Source: an uncultured Alistipes sp.
Lineage (GTDB): Bacteria > Bacteroidota > Bacteroidia > Bacteroidales > Rikenellaceae
Assembly: GCA_944321185.1 (NCBI GenBank)
Contig: CALUKH010000019.1
Span: 1-33,620 of the forward strand
Reading direction: 5' to 3'
Length of the DNA: 33,620 bases
The translations under genes were made by a program, and so were the position numbers. The notes beneath the pieces were generated by a model, which saw only the letters and a list, made by a program, of their open reading frames with translations, had not been told where the DNA came from and did not search any database. Shown here piece after piece: positions 25,801 through 33,620 of this stretch; the stretch's first letter is position 1; every line of letters starts with the position of its first letter.

Positions 25801-28106
25801 TGACCTCTCTCCGAAAAACCATGCTGACGGTGGCCGGCCTGCTCCTCGTGACGGCCTGCTCCACCACGCGCCGCATCCCTCAGGGCGAGGTCCTCTACAC
25901 GGGGGTCAAACATCTGCGCGTGCTGCCCGATTCGGGGGTCATCGTCTCGGCCGCGGCCGAGGATGCCGCCCGCGAACCCCTCTCCGTGGCTCCGAACAAC
26001 CCGCTCTACGCCCCCTATCTGCGCACGCCTCTGCCCATCGGGCTCTGGGCCTGGAACTACTGCTACACGCCCCGCGAAAAGGGATTCAAATACTGGTTCT
26101 ACCGCCGTCTGGCCAAGGAGCCCGTCCTCCTATCGAAGGTCCAGCCCGGATTGCGCACCCGTGTGGCCGAACAGGCGCTCGAAAATTTCGGATATTTCGG
26201 TTCGCGCGTCACCGACTCGCTGCGCCCGCGCAAGCAGGGCCGCAAGGCCAAGGTCGACTACACGATCCGCGTCGCCCCACCCTGGCACTACGGTCAGATC
26301 GCCTATCCGCAGGCCGACAGCACGATGCAACCGCTCGTCGACAGCCTCGAGGCCACCTCGCTGCTCCGACCCGGCGCCCAGTACAACCTCGACACGCTCA
26401 CCGCCGAACGACAGCGTATCACCTCGTCGCTGCGCGCCAACGGCTACTACTACTTCCGCCCCGAATACCTCGAATATCTGGCCGACACGACCCTCCAGCC
26501 GCGGCGTGTCGCCCTGCGTCTGGGTCTCAAGCCCAACCTCCCGCAGGCGGTGCTCAGACCCTATCGCGTGGGAGAGGTCACCGTGCGGCTGCACAACCTC
26601 CGGCCGGGCCCCGTCGACACGCTCCGGCTCCGCAACGCCACGGTGATCGCCCAACGGCCGATGAAGATCCGCCCCCGCGTGCTGAACCGCACGCTGACGC
26701 TCCGCCCCGGCGAACTCTTCACCGTCGAGGCCCAGAACCGCACCCAGACCGAACTCAACAAACTCGGCATCTTCCGCACGGTGAACCTCTCCGTCACGCC
26801 GCTCGATTCGCTGCGCGGCGAGGACTCGCTCAACGTCGCCATCAACGCCCGGATGGACTACCCGCTCGAGGTGGCTCTCGAAACCGACGTCACCTCCAAA
26901 TCGAACAGCTTCCTCGGCCCGGGCCTCACCCTCAAACTGAGCCACAACAACCTCTTCCGCGGCGGCGAGGTCCTCGACGTCAAACTCAACGGCGCCTACG
27001 AGTGGCAGACCGGCAACAAAAACTCCGGCGGACGCTCCTCGCGGCTCAACTCCTACGAACTGGGGCTCAATACGTCGCTCAACCTGCCGCGGCTGCTGCT
27101 GCCCGCACGCTGGGTTGGCCGGTTGAGCAACCCGGGCAGCACGGCCTTCCAGCTGGGTGTCGATCTGATGAACCGTCCGCAGTTCTTCCATCTGATCGCC
27201 TTCAGCGGTTCGGCCGGCTACCGCTTCCAGACCTCCGACTTCTCCCGCCATGATCTCACGGTCTTCCGACTGACCTACAACCGGCTGCTCCATACGACCG
27301 CCAGTTTCGACCAGACCATGGAGGAGAATCCCTCGATCGCCATGAGTTTCCGCAATCAGTTCGTCCCCTCGATCGGCTACACCTATACCTTCGAAAAGAG
27401 CTACGGCGCAACGGGCAGCCGCCGGTTCTACTGGCAGAACAGCGTCACCTCGGCCGGGAATCTGCTCTCGGCCATCCTCCGGGCCACGGGCGAGCGTCAT
27501 CCGCAACGGCTCTTCGGCAATCAGTTCTCGCAGTTCGTCAAGGAGGTCAGCGAGGTGAAGTTCTACCAACGCATCGGACAGCGCAACAACTGGCTGGCCA
27601 CGCGGCTGATTGTCGGCGTCGGGTACGCCTACGGCAACTCCGAGGTGATGCCCTACAGCGAACAGTTCTACATCGGCGGCGCCAACAGCATCCGCGCCTT
27701 CACCGTCCGTTCGATCGGCCCGGGCAGCTACCGTCCGCCCGCCGACGACAGCGACGGGTATCTCGATCAGACGGGCGACTTCAAGCTCGAGGCCAACGTC
27801 GAATTCCGATTCGGAATCATGGGCCGGCTCAACGGCGCCGTCTTCCTCGATGCCGGCAACGTCTGGCTGTTGAAAAACGACCCCAACCGTCCGGGTGCCG
27901 CCCTCAAATGGAACACCTTCCTGCGCGACATTGCCCTCGGTACCGGATTCGGACTGCGTTACGACATCAGCTACCTGGTCATCCGCGCAGACCTCGGAAT
28001 CGGGCTCCACACCCCCTATCCGAATCCCGACAAGCGAGGCTACTACAACATCTCCAGTTTCAAGGACGGATTGGGATTCCATCTGGCCATCGGATACCCC
28101 TTCTGA
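25797..28106 (+). CDS. tamL: TamL-type BamA/TamA-family lipoprotein
   Basis: A 769-residue Omp85-family protein with a lipoprotein signal: the leader ends LLLVTACSTTRR and Cys21 should be lipidated. POTRA-like repeats follow (for example YGQIAYPQADSTMQPLVDSL and PYRVGEVTVRLHNLRPG), then a 16-strand-type barrel from about 370 on. The loop-6 region reads GGANSIRAFTVR (Arg633) and the protein ends HLAIGYPF. Lipidated TamA-like proteins paired with TamB are known in Bacteroidota and called TamL. The ATG overlaps the tamB stop. Presumably TamL is the outer-membrane partner of this TamB. Upstream codons of the same frame lie in tamB and are not used. Confidence 0.9.
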   Translation: MMTSLRKTMLTVAGLLLVTACSTTRRIPQGEVLYTGVKHLRVLPDSGVIVSAAAEDAAREPLSVAPNNPLYAPYLRTPLPIGLWAWNYCYTPREKGFKYWFYRRLAKEPVLLSKVQPGLRTRVAEQALENFGYFGSRVTDSLRPRKQGRKAKVDYTIRVAPPWHYGQIAYPQADSTMQPLVDSLEATSLLRPGAQYNLDTLTAERQRITSSLRANGYYYFRPEYLEYLADTTLQPRRVALRLGLKPNLPQAVLRPYRVGEVTVRLHNLRPGPVDTLRLRNATVIAQRPMKIRPRVLNRTLTLRPGELFTVEAQNRTQTELNKLGIFRTVNLSVTPLDSLRGEDSLNVAINARMDYPLEVALETDVTSKSNSFLGPGLTLKLSHNNLFRGGEVLDVKLNGAYEWQTGNKNSGGRSSRLNSYELGLNTSLNLPRLLLPARWVGRLSNPGSTAFQLGVDLMNRPQFFHLIAFSGSAGYRFQTSDFSRHDLTVFRLTYNRLLHTTASFDQTMEENPSIAMSFRNQFVPSIGYTYTFEKSYGATGSRRFYWQNSVTSAGNLLSAILRATGERHPQRLFGNQFSQFVKEVSEVKFYQRIGQRNNWLATRLIVGVGYAYGNSEVMPYSEQFYIGGANSIRAFTVRSIGPGSYRPPADDSDGYLDQTGDFKLEANVEFRFGIMGRLNGAVFLDAGNVWLLKNDPNRPGAALKWNTFLRDIALGTGFGLRYDISYLVIRADLGIGLHTPYPNPDKRGYYNISSFKDGLGFHLAIGYPF

Positions 28107-28206
28107 CCGGGGCGCAGCCAGCCGATCTTAGGGGAACGGCGGTCAAAGATAAAGTCAACAGTAGAGGAGGGGGCGAAACGGGACCGGAGGGAGACGGTCA
28201 ACAAGC

Positions 28207-28236
28207 TGAAACCCGGCGGAAGTGAAACCCGGCGGA
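28207..28236. repeat. 14-bp direct repeat, 16-bp period
   Basis: TGAAACCCGGCGGA occurs at 28207-28220 and 28223-28236, in the 159-base spacer between the two convergent TamL-type genes. No strong terminator hairpin was found in this spacer. Confidence 0.75.
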
Positions 28237-28265
28237 CATCGCGGGGCAAAGGATGTATCGCCCGG

Positions 28266-30644
28266 TCAGAACGGATAGCCCACGCCGAAGTTCAGGGCCG
28301 TATTCTTCCACTTGAAGTTGTGGATCCACCGCTCACCCGCCGGATTGTTCGGGTTGTGCAGCTGAATACCCCAGTCGAGGCGCAGCACCGCAAACTTGAT
28401 GTCGAAACGCAGTCCGAGCCCCGTATTGAATCCCAACTGGCGGTAGAAACGGTCGAAATGGAAGACCGCTTCGTCGGAATATTCCGACGGATTCTGGCGG
28501 ATGTACCAGATGTTGCCCAGGTCGAAGAACGTCGCGCCGTGGATCATGCCCCAGATCGGGAAACGCAACTCCAGATTGGCCTCCAGCTTCACGTCGCCCG
28601 TCTGCACCGGATAATCGTTGTGCGGATCGGGAACCGAACCCTGACCGAGCGTCCGCGGCGTCCAGCCACGCATGCCGTTGGCGCCGCCGCAGTAGAACTG
28701 CCGGTCAAAAGGCACCGACTGCGAATTGCCATAGGCCATGGCCACACCGCCGTAGAGGTGTCCGACCAGCGCCGTCACGTCGCCCAGCATGACCTTGCGA
28801 CTGATACTGAGGTCCGTACGGAAATACTGCGAATACTGAATGCCGAAAATCGTGTAGTAGTCCTTGCCGGCTGCCGGGGCAAAAAAGGCGTGTTCGACGG
28901 CATCGATCAGGTTGCCCGCCGTCTCGGCATTGAAGCGGATCGTCGTGGCATTGCCCCCGAAATTCTTCCGCTGGTTGTTGTAGCTGTAACCGAACGACAG
29001 TCCGCCGATGAACTGCGTCTGGAAACTGTTGATCAGATACTTGTTCTGCGTGCTGCCCAGAAAGGCCGGATCCACCGGCCGCGTCATGTCGATCACGTTG
29101 ATGTCGACCGGCCGCAGCGAAAAGGTCGAATAGCGGTTGTTCGTCCACGAATAGGTCAGACCCGCACTCGAAAGCGTCCGCGCATAGTAGGGGCGGTCCT
29201 GGAAATTGACCGAGAGTTCGATCTTCGTCCGCGGCTGGTTCACGTTGTGGAACCGGCGCACGTGCCATGGCGCCAGAAACCGCGGAAACGTCAATCCCGC
29301 CGTCACGCCGAACTCCGTGGCGCGTTTGCGCAGCGCATCCGGAGCCTTCATGAACTCGTATCCCGCCGCAAACGACACGTCGAAGGATTCCGCGCCGCGG
29401 AAGATGTTCCGGTTCTGGTACCCCACCGTCGCCTTCAGCCCGTAGAAACTCGACGTCGTACTCCCCTCCAGGTCGACCTTGACACTCTGGCGAAGCGTCG
29501 GCGTGCAGAGAATGTTACACGTCAGGTACCCCTCACGCGTGTAGAGCGTCTGCGTCGAATCGGCCGTGGCGCCGATGAACGAGACGTAGTTCGACGAATC
29601 GGCCGACAACGGCTGCTCCTCGAAGGCGATGCGCGTACTCTTGAAGTAGCCCAGCGACATCAGATCCGCATAGGCCCGGTTCACGCGCGACGAATTGTAG
29701 ACGTAGTTCGGGTAGAGCGGCACCGCCTGCCGCAGAACCCGCGGCCGCAGGCTCGGACGCTTCTCGTAGACGATGTTCAGACCCCGGTAGTAAAGCGTGT
29801 CGAGACGCGTGAGAAGCGTCGTATCGTTGCGGATCTCCGTCGGATCGAAATCCGGGTAGATGTTGATCCGGTCGATACGGTAGACCAGGTTGTTGTCCAT
29901 GATGGCCTTGCCGTGCGCGTCGTACCCCGACAGGTACTGCTTGAGGACCACCTGCAGATCCACCTCGCGGTTGCCGCCCAGCGTATCGGCCAGGTAGAGG
30001 ATGTTGTTGACCGAAAAGTTGTAATAGCCCCGGTCGCGGAGGTAGGAGGTGATGCGTTCGCGCTCGGCGTCCAGCACCGTGACATCGTAGATCGCCCCCC
30101 GTCGCAGCAGCGTATGGGTCGTATCGGGCAGCACGAGCTGCTCGAGGAACCCGTCGTGGAACAGATACGAGATCGAATCGATGCGATAGGGAGCCCCCTG
30201 ACGCGTCGTGTAGATCACCGTGGCCCGCTTGCGCCGCGACGTGGTGTCGATCCGGAACGCAGCCTGCGAATTGAAGAAGCCCTTCGAATCCATGTAGACC
30301 TTCAGATTCTCGGCACTCTTCTGCGCCAGGCTCACGTCCAGCAGCTCGGGAGCCTCGCCGATCTTGCGCTTCCACTCGTTCCAGCGGTTCTCCTTCGCGG
30401 GGTTGGCCTGCTCGTAGAGCCAGACGTAGAAATTCGTCCCCAGAAAACGCTTGTTGGGGCTCTGACGGATGTACTTCTCCAGTTCGGACGACAGGATGCG
30501 ATCCTTGCGGGGGGTCGACCGGTCATCCTCGATGCGGACCTTCTGCAGCAGGTAGCTCCCCTCGGGAATGTGCCGCGTGACGCTGCAGGCCGAGCACAGC
30601 ATGCCCAGCAACGCAGCCAATCCCATCCGGCACACCCGTCGCAC
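28266..30644 (-). CDS. Second TamL-type BamA/TamA-family lipoprotein
   Basis: A 792-residue Omp85 protein with a lipoprotein leader (LLGMLCSACSVTRHIPEG, Cys20 lipidated). The start of the mature protein closely resembles that of the neighbouring TamL (CSTTRRIPQGE). POTRA-like segments follow, for example APYRIDSISYLFHDGFLEQL and VYRIDRINIYPDFDPTEI. The C-terminal barrel has a loop-6 motif GGANGMRGWTPR (Arg659) and ends NFGVGYPF. It clearly belongs to the same family as the gene at 25797-28106 but differs over most of its length, so the duplication is not recent. It follows the nitroreductase by 6 bases and has no tamB of its own here. It could pair with the same TamB or with one elsewhere. 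Confidence 0.9.
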   Translation of the reverse strand: MRRVCRMGLAALLGMLCSACSVTRHIPEGSYLLQKVRIEDDRSTPRKDRILSSELEKYIRQSPNKRFLGTNFYVWLYEQANPAKENRWNEWKRKIGEAPELLDVSLAQKSAENLKVYMDSKGFFNSQAAFRIDTTSRRKRATVIYTTRQGAPYRIDSISYLFHDGFLEQLVLPDTTHTLLRRGAIYDVTVLDAERERITSYLRDRGYYNFSVNNILYLADTLGGNREVDLQVVLKQYLSGYDAHGKAIMDNNLVYRIDRINIYPDFDPTEIRNDTTLLTRLDTLYYRGLNIVYEKRPSLRPRVLRQAVPLYPNYVYNSSRVNRAYADLMSLGYFKSTRIAFEEQPLSADSSNYVSFIGATADSTQTLYTREGYLTCNILCTPTLRQSVKVDLEGSTTSSFYGLKATVGYQNRNIFRGAESFDVSFAAGYEFMKAPDALRKRATEFGVTAGLTFPRFLAPWHVRRFHNVNQPRTKIELSVNFQDRPYYARTLSSAGLTYSWTNNRYSTFSLRPVDINVIDMTRPVDPAFLGSTQNKYLINSFQTQFIGGLSFGYSYNNQRKNFGGNATTIRFNAETAGNLIDAVEHAFFAPAAGKDYYTIFGIQYSQYFRTDLSISRKVMLGDVTALVGHLYGGVAMAYGNSQSVPFDRQFYCGGANGMRGWTPRTLGQGSVPDPHNDYPVQTGDVKLEANLELRFPIWGMIHGATFFDLGNIWYIRQNPSEYSDEAVFHFDRFYRQLGFNTGLGLRFDIKFAVLRLDWGIQLHNPNNPAGERWIHNFKWKNTALNFGVGYPF

Positions 30645-30650
30645 GTCCGA

Positions 30651-31400
30651 TCAGTGGTTGTTGAAGAATCCCTTTTCGCGCAGCAGCGCAAGGTACGACT
30701 CCGAAATGGCCAGGTTGTCCTTGCGTACGTAGCGGCGTTCGGTGAAGATCCGGGCCAGATTCGGCAGTCCGTTCTCCTCGAGCAGCCGTTTGGTGAGATC
30801 CGACTCTTCGCGCTCGGCCCACAGTTCGTCGATCTCGGCCGACGTGTAGTCCGTATACTTCTCGTTGTGGACGACGGCTTCGAGCGGCAGGCGGTCGGTC
30901 AGTTCGGGCGATTCGTCCGGATAGCCCATGACCACCGTCGTGAGGGGAACGACCCCCTTGGGAAGTTCCAGAATGCGCGAAATTTCGCCGGCCGTATAGA
31001 TCGTCGTACCGAGGATGCAGATGCCCAGTCCGTGAAGTTCGGCCTCGATGCAGAGGTTCTGCGTCGCCAGCAGCGCATCGGTCGAGGCATTCAGAAACCA
31101 CGCGAAGTTGTCGTAGGCCGGATCGGCATCGCGCTGTTCGCACCACATGCTGAAACGGTGAATATCGGCGCAGACCGTGATCAGACACGGCGCCTGCTTG
31201 ACCATCGGCTGGTTGAAGTGACACGGTGCCAGGCGTTCGCGCAACGCCGCATCGCGCGTCACGATCAGCGAATAGAGCTGCATGTTGCCGCATGTCGAAG
31301 CCCGCGTGGCCGCCTCAAGGCAGTCGCGCAACACCTCCGCAGGAATCGGCGTCGGACGGAATTTTCGGATGGAACGATGCTTGAACAGCGCGCTTTTCAT
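30651..31400 (-). CDS. Nitroreductase-family protein (NfsA-like)
   Basis: A 249-residue flavin-dependent oxidoreductase. The N-terminal FKHRSIRKFRPTPIP motif gives the FMN phosphate-binding Arg/Ser/Arg residues. It is followed by ATRASTCGNMQLYSLIVTRD (the family has S-S-x-N-x-Q here) and the central GLGICILGTTIYTAGEI segment. The C-terminal part (TERRYVRKDNLAISESYLAL) resembles NADPH-dependent nitroreductases of the NfsA/Frp type. Such enzymes reduce nitroaromatics and quinones; the natural substrate is unknown. It is the first gene of a short operon with the second TamL-type protein, and its ATG lies 76 bases from a -7 box. Confidence 0.88.
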   Translation of the reverse strand: MKSALFKHRSIRKFRPTPIPAEVLRDCLEAATRASTCGNMQLYSLIVTRDAALRERLAPCHFNQPMVKQAPCLITVCADIHRFSMWCEQRDADPAYDNFAWFLNASTDALLATQNLCIEAELHGLGICILGTTIYTAGEISRILELPKGVVPLTTVVMGYPDESPELTDRLPLEAVVHNEKYTDYTSAEIDELWAEREESDLTKRLLEENGLPNLARIFTERRYVRKDNLAISESYLALLREKGFFNNH

Positions 31401-31475
31401 AGTCGAACGGATTAAATCTCTTCTCTTTTCACAAAAACGATCGCCCGCATCGACAATTCGGGGCGATATTTTTTA

Positions 31476-31483
31476 CAAAAGTA
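31476..31483 (-). promoter_or_regulatory. -7 box of the nitroreductase gene
   Basis: TACTTTTG on the minus strand fits TAnnTTTG. It lies in the A/T-rich divergent region shared with dapF. No -33 TTTG is clear. Confidence 0.55.
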
Positions 31484-31505
31484 GCAAAACTTTTAGAAGT
31501 TTTAC

Positions 31506-31513
31506 TATTTTTG
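31506..31513 (+). promoter_or_regulatory. -7 box of dapF
   Basis: TATTTTTG fits TAnnTTTG and ends 22 bases before the GTG start of dapF, giving a leader of about 16 bases. It is back to back with the minus-strand box at 31476-31483. Confidence 0.6.
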
Positions 31514-31535
31514 TCTGTGATAAACCTTCGAAGAG

Positions 31536-32342
31536 GTGCTGACTGAATTTGCCAAATACGAAGGAGCCGGAAACGACTTCATCCTGATCGACAACCGCGA
31601 CGAGATTTTTACCCCCGAACCGACGTTGATCGCCCGTCTGTGCGACCGCCACTTCGGGATCGGTGCCGACGGTTTGATGACCCTCGCCCGCAATGCCGAG
31701 ATCGACTGCTCGATGCGTTACTACAACGCCGACGGCTCCGAAGGCGAGATGTGCGGCAACGGGGCCCGTTGCTTCACGCTCTTCGCCGAACACCTCGGAA
31801 TCGGCGGCGAAACCAAGTTCTTCGATGCCGCCGACGGTCTGCACACCGCCCGAATCCATCGCACGAAGGGCTTTACGGGAGAAATCGAACTCGGCATGAT
31901 TGCCGTGCGCGAAATCCGCGAAGGCGACGGCTGGTGGTTCCTCAATACGGGCGTGCCCCACTATGTGGAGTTTGTCGACGATCTTCAGGCGGTCGACGTC
32001 GTCCGCCGTGGCCGCGAGATCCGTTACGATTCGGCCCGCTTCCCGCAGGGTACGAACGTCAATTTCGTACAGATAACCGCCCTGGGCGCCATCAGCGTGA
32101 GAACCTACGAACGCGGCGTCGAGGACGAAACCCTCGCCTGCGGGACCGGTGTGACGGCCGCCGCCATCGTCACAAACTATGTCCATCAGCACGATACGCA
32201 CCGCTATACCATCTCGGTCCCCGGCGGTACACTTGCGGTACGATTTTCGCACGAACCCCACTCGCAAACCTATACGGACATTCGCCTGACAGGTCCCGCT
32301 CGTCGGGTCTTCGGAGGAACGTTCGAGAGTGAAAATTTCTAA
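31536..32342 (+). CDS. dapF: Diaminopimelate epimerase
   Basis: A 268-residue, cofactor-independent epimerase that converts LL- to meso-diaminopimelate for lysine and peptidoglycan synthesis. Both catalytic cysteines are present: Cys73 in YYNADGSEGEMCGNGARCF and Cys202 in GVEDETLACGTGVTA. The N-terminal YEGAGNDFILID and the substrate-binding NTGVPHYVEFV also match. The start is GTG at 31536, which gives the standard N-terminus; no ATG in frame lies nearby upstream. It is the first gene of a run with a small charged protein and an alpha/beta hydrolase. Confidence 0.95.
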   Translation: MLTEFAKYEGAGNDFILIDNRDEIFTPEPTLIARLCDRHFGIGADGLMTLARNAEIDCSMRYYNADGSEGEMCGNGARCFTLFAEHLGIGGETKFFDAADGLHTARIHRTKGFTGEIELGMIAVREIREGDGWWFLNTGVPHYVEFVDDLQAVDVVRRGREIRYDSARFPQGTNVNFVQITALGAISVRTYERGVEDETLACGTGVTAAAIVTNYVHQHDTHRYTISVPGGTLAVRFSHEPHSQTYTDIRLTGPARRVFGGTFESENF

Positions 32343-32366
32343 TTTCCAACCATCTCCATTCTACCC

Positions 32367-32564
32367 ATGAAAACTCAAAAGGGAATCCGCGAACACGACA
32401 CGGATGAACTTCGCAAGGCCAAACGCCTCGAACCGATGCGCAAAAGCGGAAAGGAGCGCCACTCGCTTTACAGCCAGTTCGACGAGGACGACGAGGAGGA
32501 TTACCACTCCTACAAGAAGCGTGAGTCGGCGCTCGATTACCTCGACGACGAGGAGGAAGAATAA
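32367..32564 (+). CDS. Small highly charged protein, function unknown
   Basis: 65 residues with no hydrophobic core: a basic first half (DELRKAKRLEPMRKSGKERH) and an acidic second half (DEDDEEDYHSY, then YLDDEEEE). It has no Cys, no signal and no membrane segment. I do not recognise a family. It sits 24 bases after dapF and 12 before the hydrolase, in the same direction and with similar codon use, which supports a real gene. The charge split suggests a nucleic-acid- or protein-binding, possibly disordered protein, but this is only a guess. Confidence 0.7.
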   Translation: MKTQKGIREHDTDELRKAKRLEPMRKSGKERHSLYSQFDEDDEEDYHSYKKRESALDYLDDEEEE

Positions 32565-32576
32565 TTCACGTCAAGC

Positions 32577-33416
32577 ATGATCGAAAAATTCATCATGGCA
32601 GGCCCTACGGCACTGCACATTTGCGACTCCCAGAAGGGGGATGCCTGCATCGTCCTGCTGCACGGCTATCTCGAATCGATGCTGGTCTGGGACGACTTCG
32701 TACCTTATTTATATAAGGAGGTCCGCGTCGTGACGCTCGACCTGCCGGGACACGGGATTTCGGTTGTCCAGGGCGAAAAACACTCGATGGAGTTTCTGGC
32801 CGACACCGTTGCCGATGCACTCCACGCTTTGGGCATCGAGCGCTGCACGCTGGTCGGTCACTCCATGGGCGGCTACGTGGCGCTGGCCTTCTGCGAACGT
32901 CACCCGGAGATGCTCGACGGACTGGTGCTCTTCAGTTCGACGCCCAATCCCGACACGCCCGAAAAGGCCGACAACCGTCGCCGCGAAATTGCCCTCGTAC
33001 AGGCCGGCAAGAAAGAGTTGCTGGCCCGGGTCGCTCCGTCGGCCGGTTTCGCCGAAGAGAACCGCGAACGGATGAAGGATTATATCGAGGATCTGACCGA
33101 ACAGGTCTTCATCACCGAGGACAGCGGAATCGTTGCCCTGCTTAACGGGATGATCGACCGCAAGGATCAGAACGAGATGCTTCGACAGACGAAGGTGCCG
33201 GTGCTTTTCATCCTCGGACGCAAGGACAACTACATCCCTGTCGAAGTGGCTGAAAAAATGGTGGCCAATCACCCCGAGGCCGAGGTCGTCTGGCTCGAAC
33301 ACTCCGGGCACATGGGATTCCTCGAAGAGCCCGAAACCGCGTCGGCTACCCTGCTGGAGTTTGTACGGAAGGTACATCCCTCCAATCGGAAAGAGAACGA
33401 ACCGGAAACCAAGTAA
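32577..33416 (+). CDS. Alpha/beta hydrolase
   Basis: A 279-residue alpha/beta-hydrolase-fold enzyme without a signal peptide, so cytoplasmic. The oxyanion strand [10 protein letters not shown] (25-34), the DLPGHGIS loop (55-62), the nucleophile elbow VGHSMGGY with Ser96, the acid in LGRKDNYIP (Asp217) and the base in [12 protein letters not shown] (His245) form a complete triad. A short lid lies between about 125 and 185. The layout resembles esterases, BioH-like enzymes and C-C hydrolases; no substrate can be named. It is the last gene of the dapF run, with a hairpin downstream. Confidence 0.88.
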   Translation: MIEKFIMAGPTALHICDSQKGDACIVLLHGYLESMLVWDDFVPYLYKEVRVVTLDLPGHGISVVQGEKHSMEFLADTVADALHALGIERCTLVGHSMGGYVALAFCERHPEMLDGLVLFSSTPNPDTPEKADNRRREIALVQAGKKELLARVAPSAGFAEENRERMKDYIEDLTEQVFITEDSGIVALLNGMIDRKDQNEMLRQTKVPVLFILGRKDNYIPVEVAEKMVANHPEAEVVWLEHSGHMGFLEEPETASATLLEFVRKVHPSNRKENEPETK

Positions 33417-33472
33417 AGAAGGGATCACCATACCATCCGGAAATTTTGAAATAAAGGTCTCAAGACAAGCCG

Positions 33473-33502
33473 AATCCGCCTCTGAAAAGGGCGGATTTTT
33501 AT
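33473..33502 (+). terminator. Terminator of the dapF run
   Basis: An 8-bp GC-rich stem (33473-33480 with 33490-33497), 9-base loop and a T-rich tail. It lies about 55 bases after the hydrolase stop. I see no feature in the remaining bases to the window end. Confidence 0.7.
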
Positions 33503-33620
33503 TTGAGGTCAGCGACCCTGCACAAGGACAGGTCGCAGCGTCTGCAGCTGGCAGCAGGAGGAAGATCCTGGCAGGGCGAGGCATAAGGTTGGCCGGAGGC
33601 TGGATACAGGATCCTGGATG

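Noticed and set aside
28144-28151. TATCTTTG on the minus strand between the TamL-type genes
   Set aside because: Matches a -7 box but points into the 3' end of the convergent tamL with no gene to drive; probably chance.
28320-31415. Plus-strand open frame of about 1030 codons opposite the second TamL and the nitroreductase
   Set aside because: Arg/Val/His-rich antisense translation crossing two real genes and their spacer.
1-33620. Defence island, prophage, CRISPR or biosynthetic cluster
   Set aside because: No nuclease, integrase, transposase, toxin pair, repeat array or assembly-line enzyme was found; gene content is core envelope and housekeeping functions.

Overview
The window looks like chromosomal core DNA of a GC-rich Bacteroidota, most likely an Alistipes-type member of the Rikenellaceae. 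This is an inference. It rests on the high GC content, several promoters with the Bacteroidota -7 box TAnnTTTG, the uppS-bamA-skp-skp order, and a TamB followed by a BamA-like lipoprotein (TamL). I see no tRNA, rRNA, CRISPR array, insertion sequence, phage gene or obvious pseudogene.

Layout. 1-4800 (+): 3' part of rodA, a PMCA-type calcium ATPase and a PAP2 phosphatase with a barrel-like C-terminus, closed by a strong hairpin. 4939-6221: a small lipoprotein (-) and a membrane-anchored rubrerythrin-like protein (+), divergent. 6525-7253 (-): yebC. 7493-8877 (+): glyoxalase-family protein, Sua5/YrdC tRNA-modification protein and a hotdog thioesterase, followed by a terminator. 8823-11261: two divergent EamA-family transporters; the first has an odd C-terminal tail that runs back through that terminator into the thioesterase gene. 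11332-14106 (-): pdxJ, an SGNH hydrolase and cca, tightly packed. 14343-19790 (+): nadK, uppS, bamA and two skp/ompH genes. 19964-20896 (+): an AraC-type regulator. 21016-28106 (+): tamB and tamL, overlapping by ATGA. 28266-31400 (-): a nitroreductase and a second TamL-type lipoprotein, convergent with the first. 31536-33416 (+): dapF, a small charged protein and an alpha/beta hydrolase.

The theme is envelope construction. RodA and DapF serve peptidoglycan and UppS makes its lipid carrier. BamA with two Skp-like chaperones builds outer-membrane proteins. TamB with TamL-type proteins probably links inner and outer membranes. The rest is housekeeping: NAD(P) and PLP synthesis, tRNA maturation and modification, detoxification and transport.

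I do not see a convincing undescribed system such as a defence island or biosynthetic cluster. The best leads are modest: the rubrerythrin-like protein that seems to have lost several iron ligands, the phosphatase-barrel fusion, the paired TamL-type proteins, the EamA tail overlapping a convergent gene, and a promoter so close to uppS that its mRNA may be nearly leaderless. Domain calls were made by eye; no database search was run.
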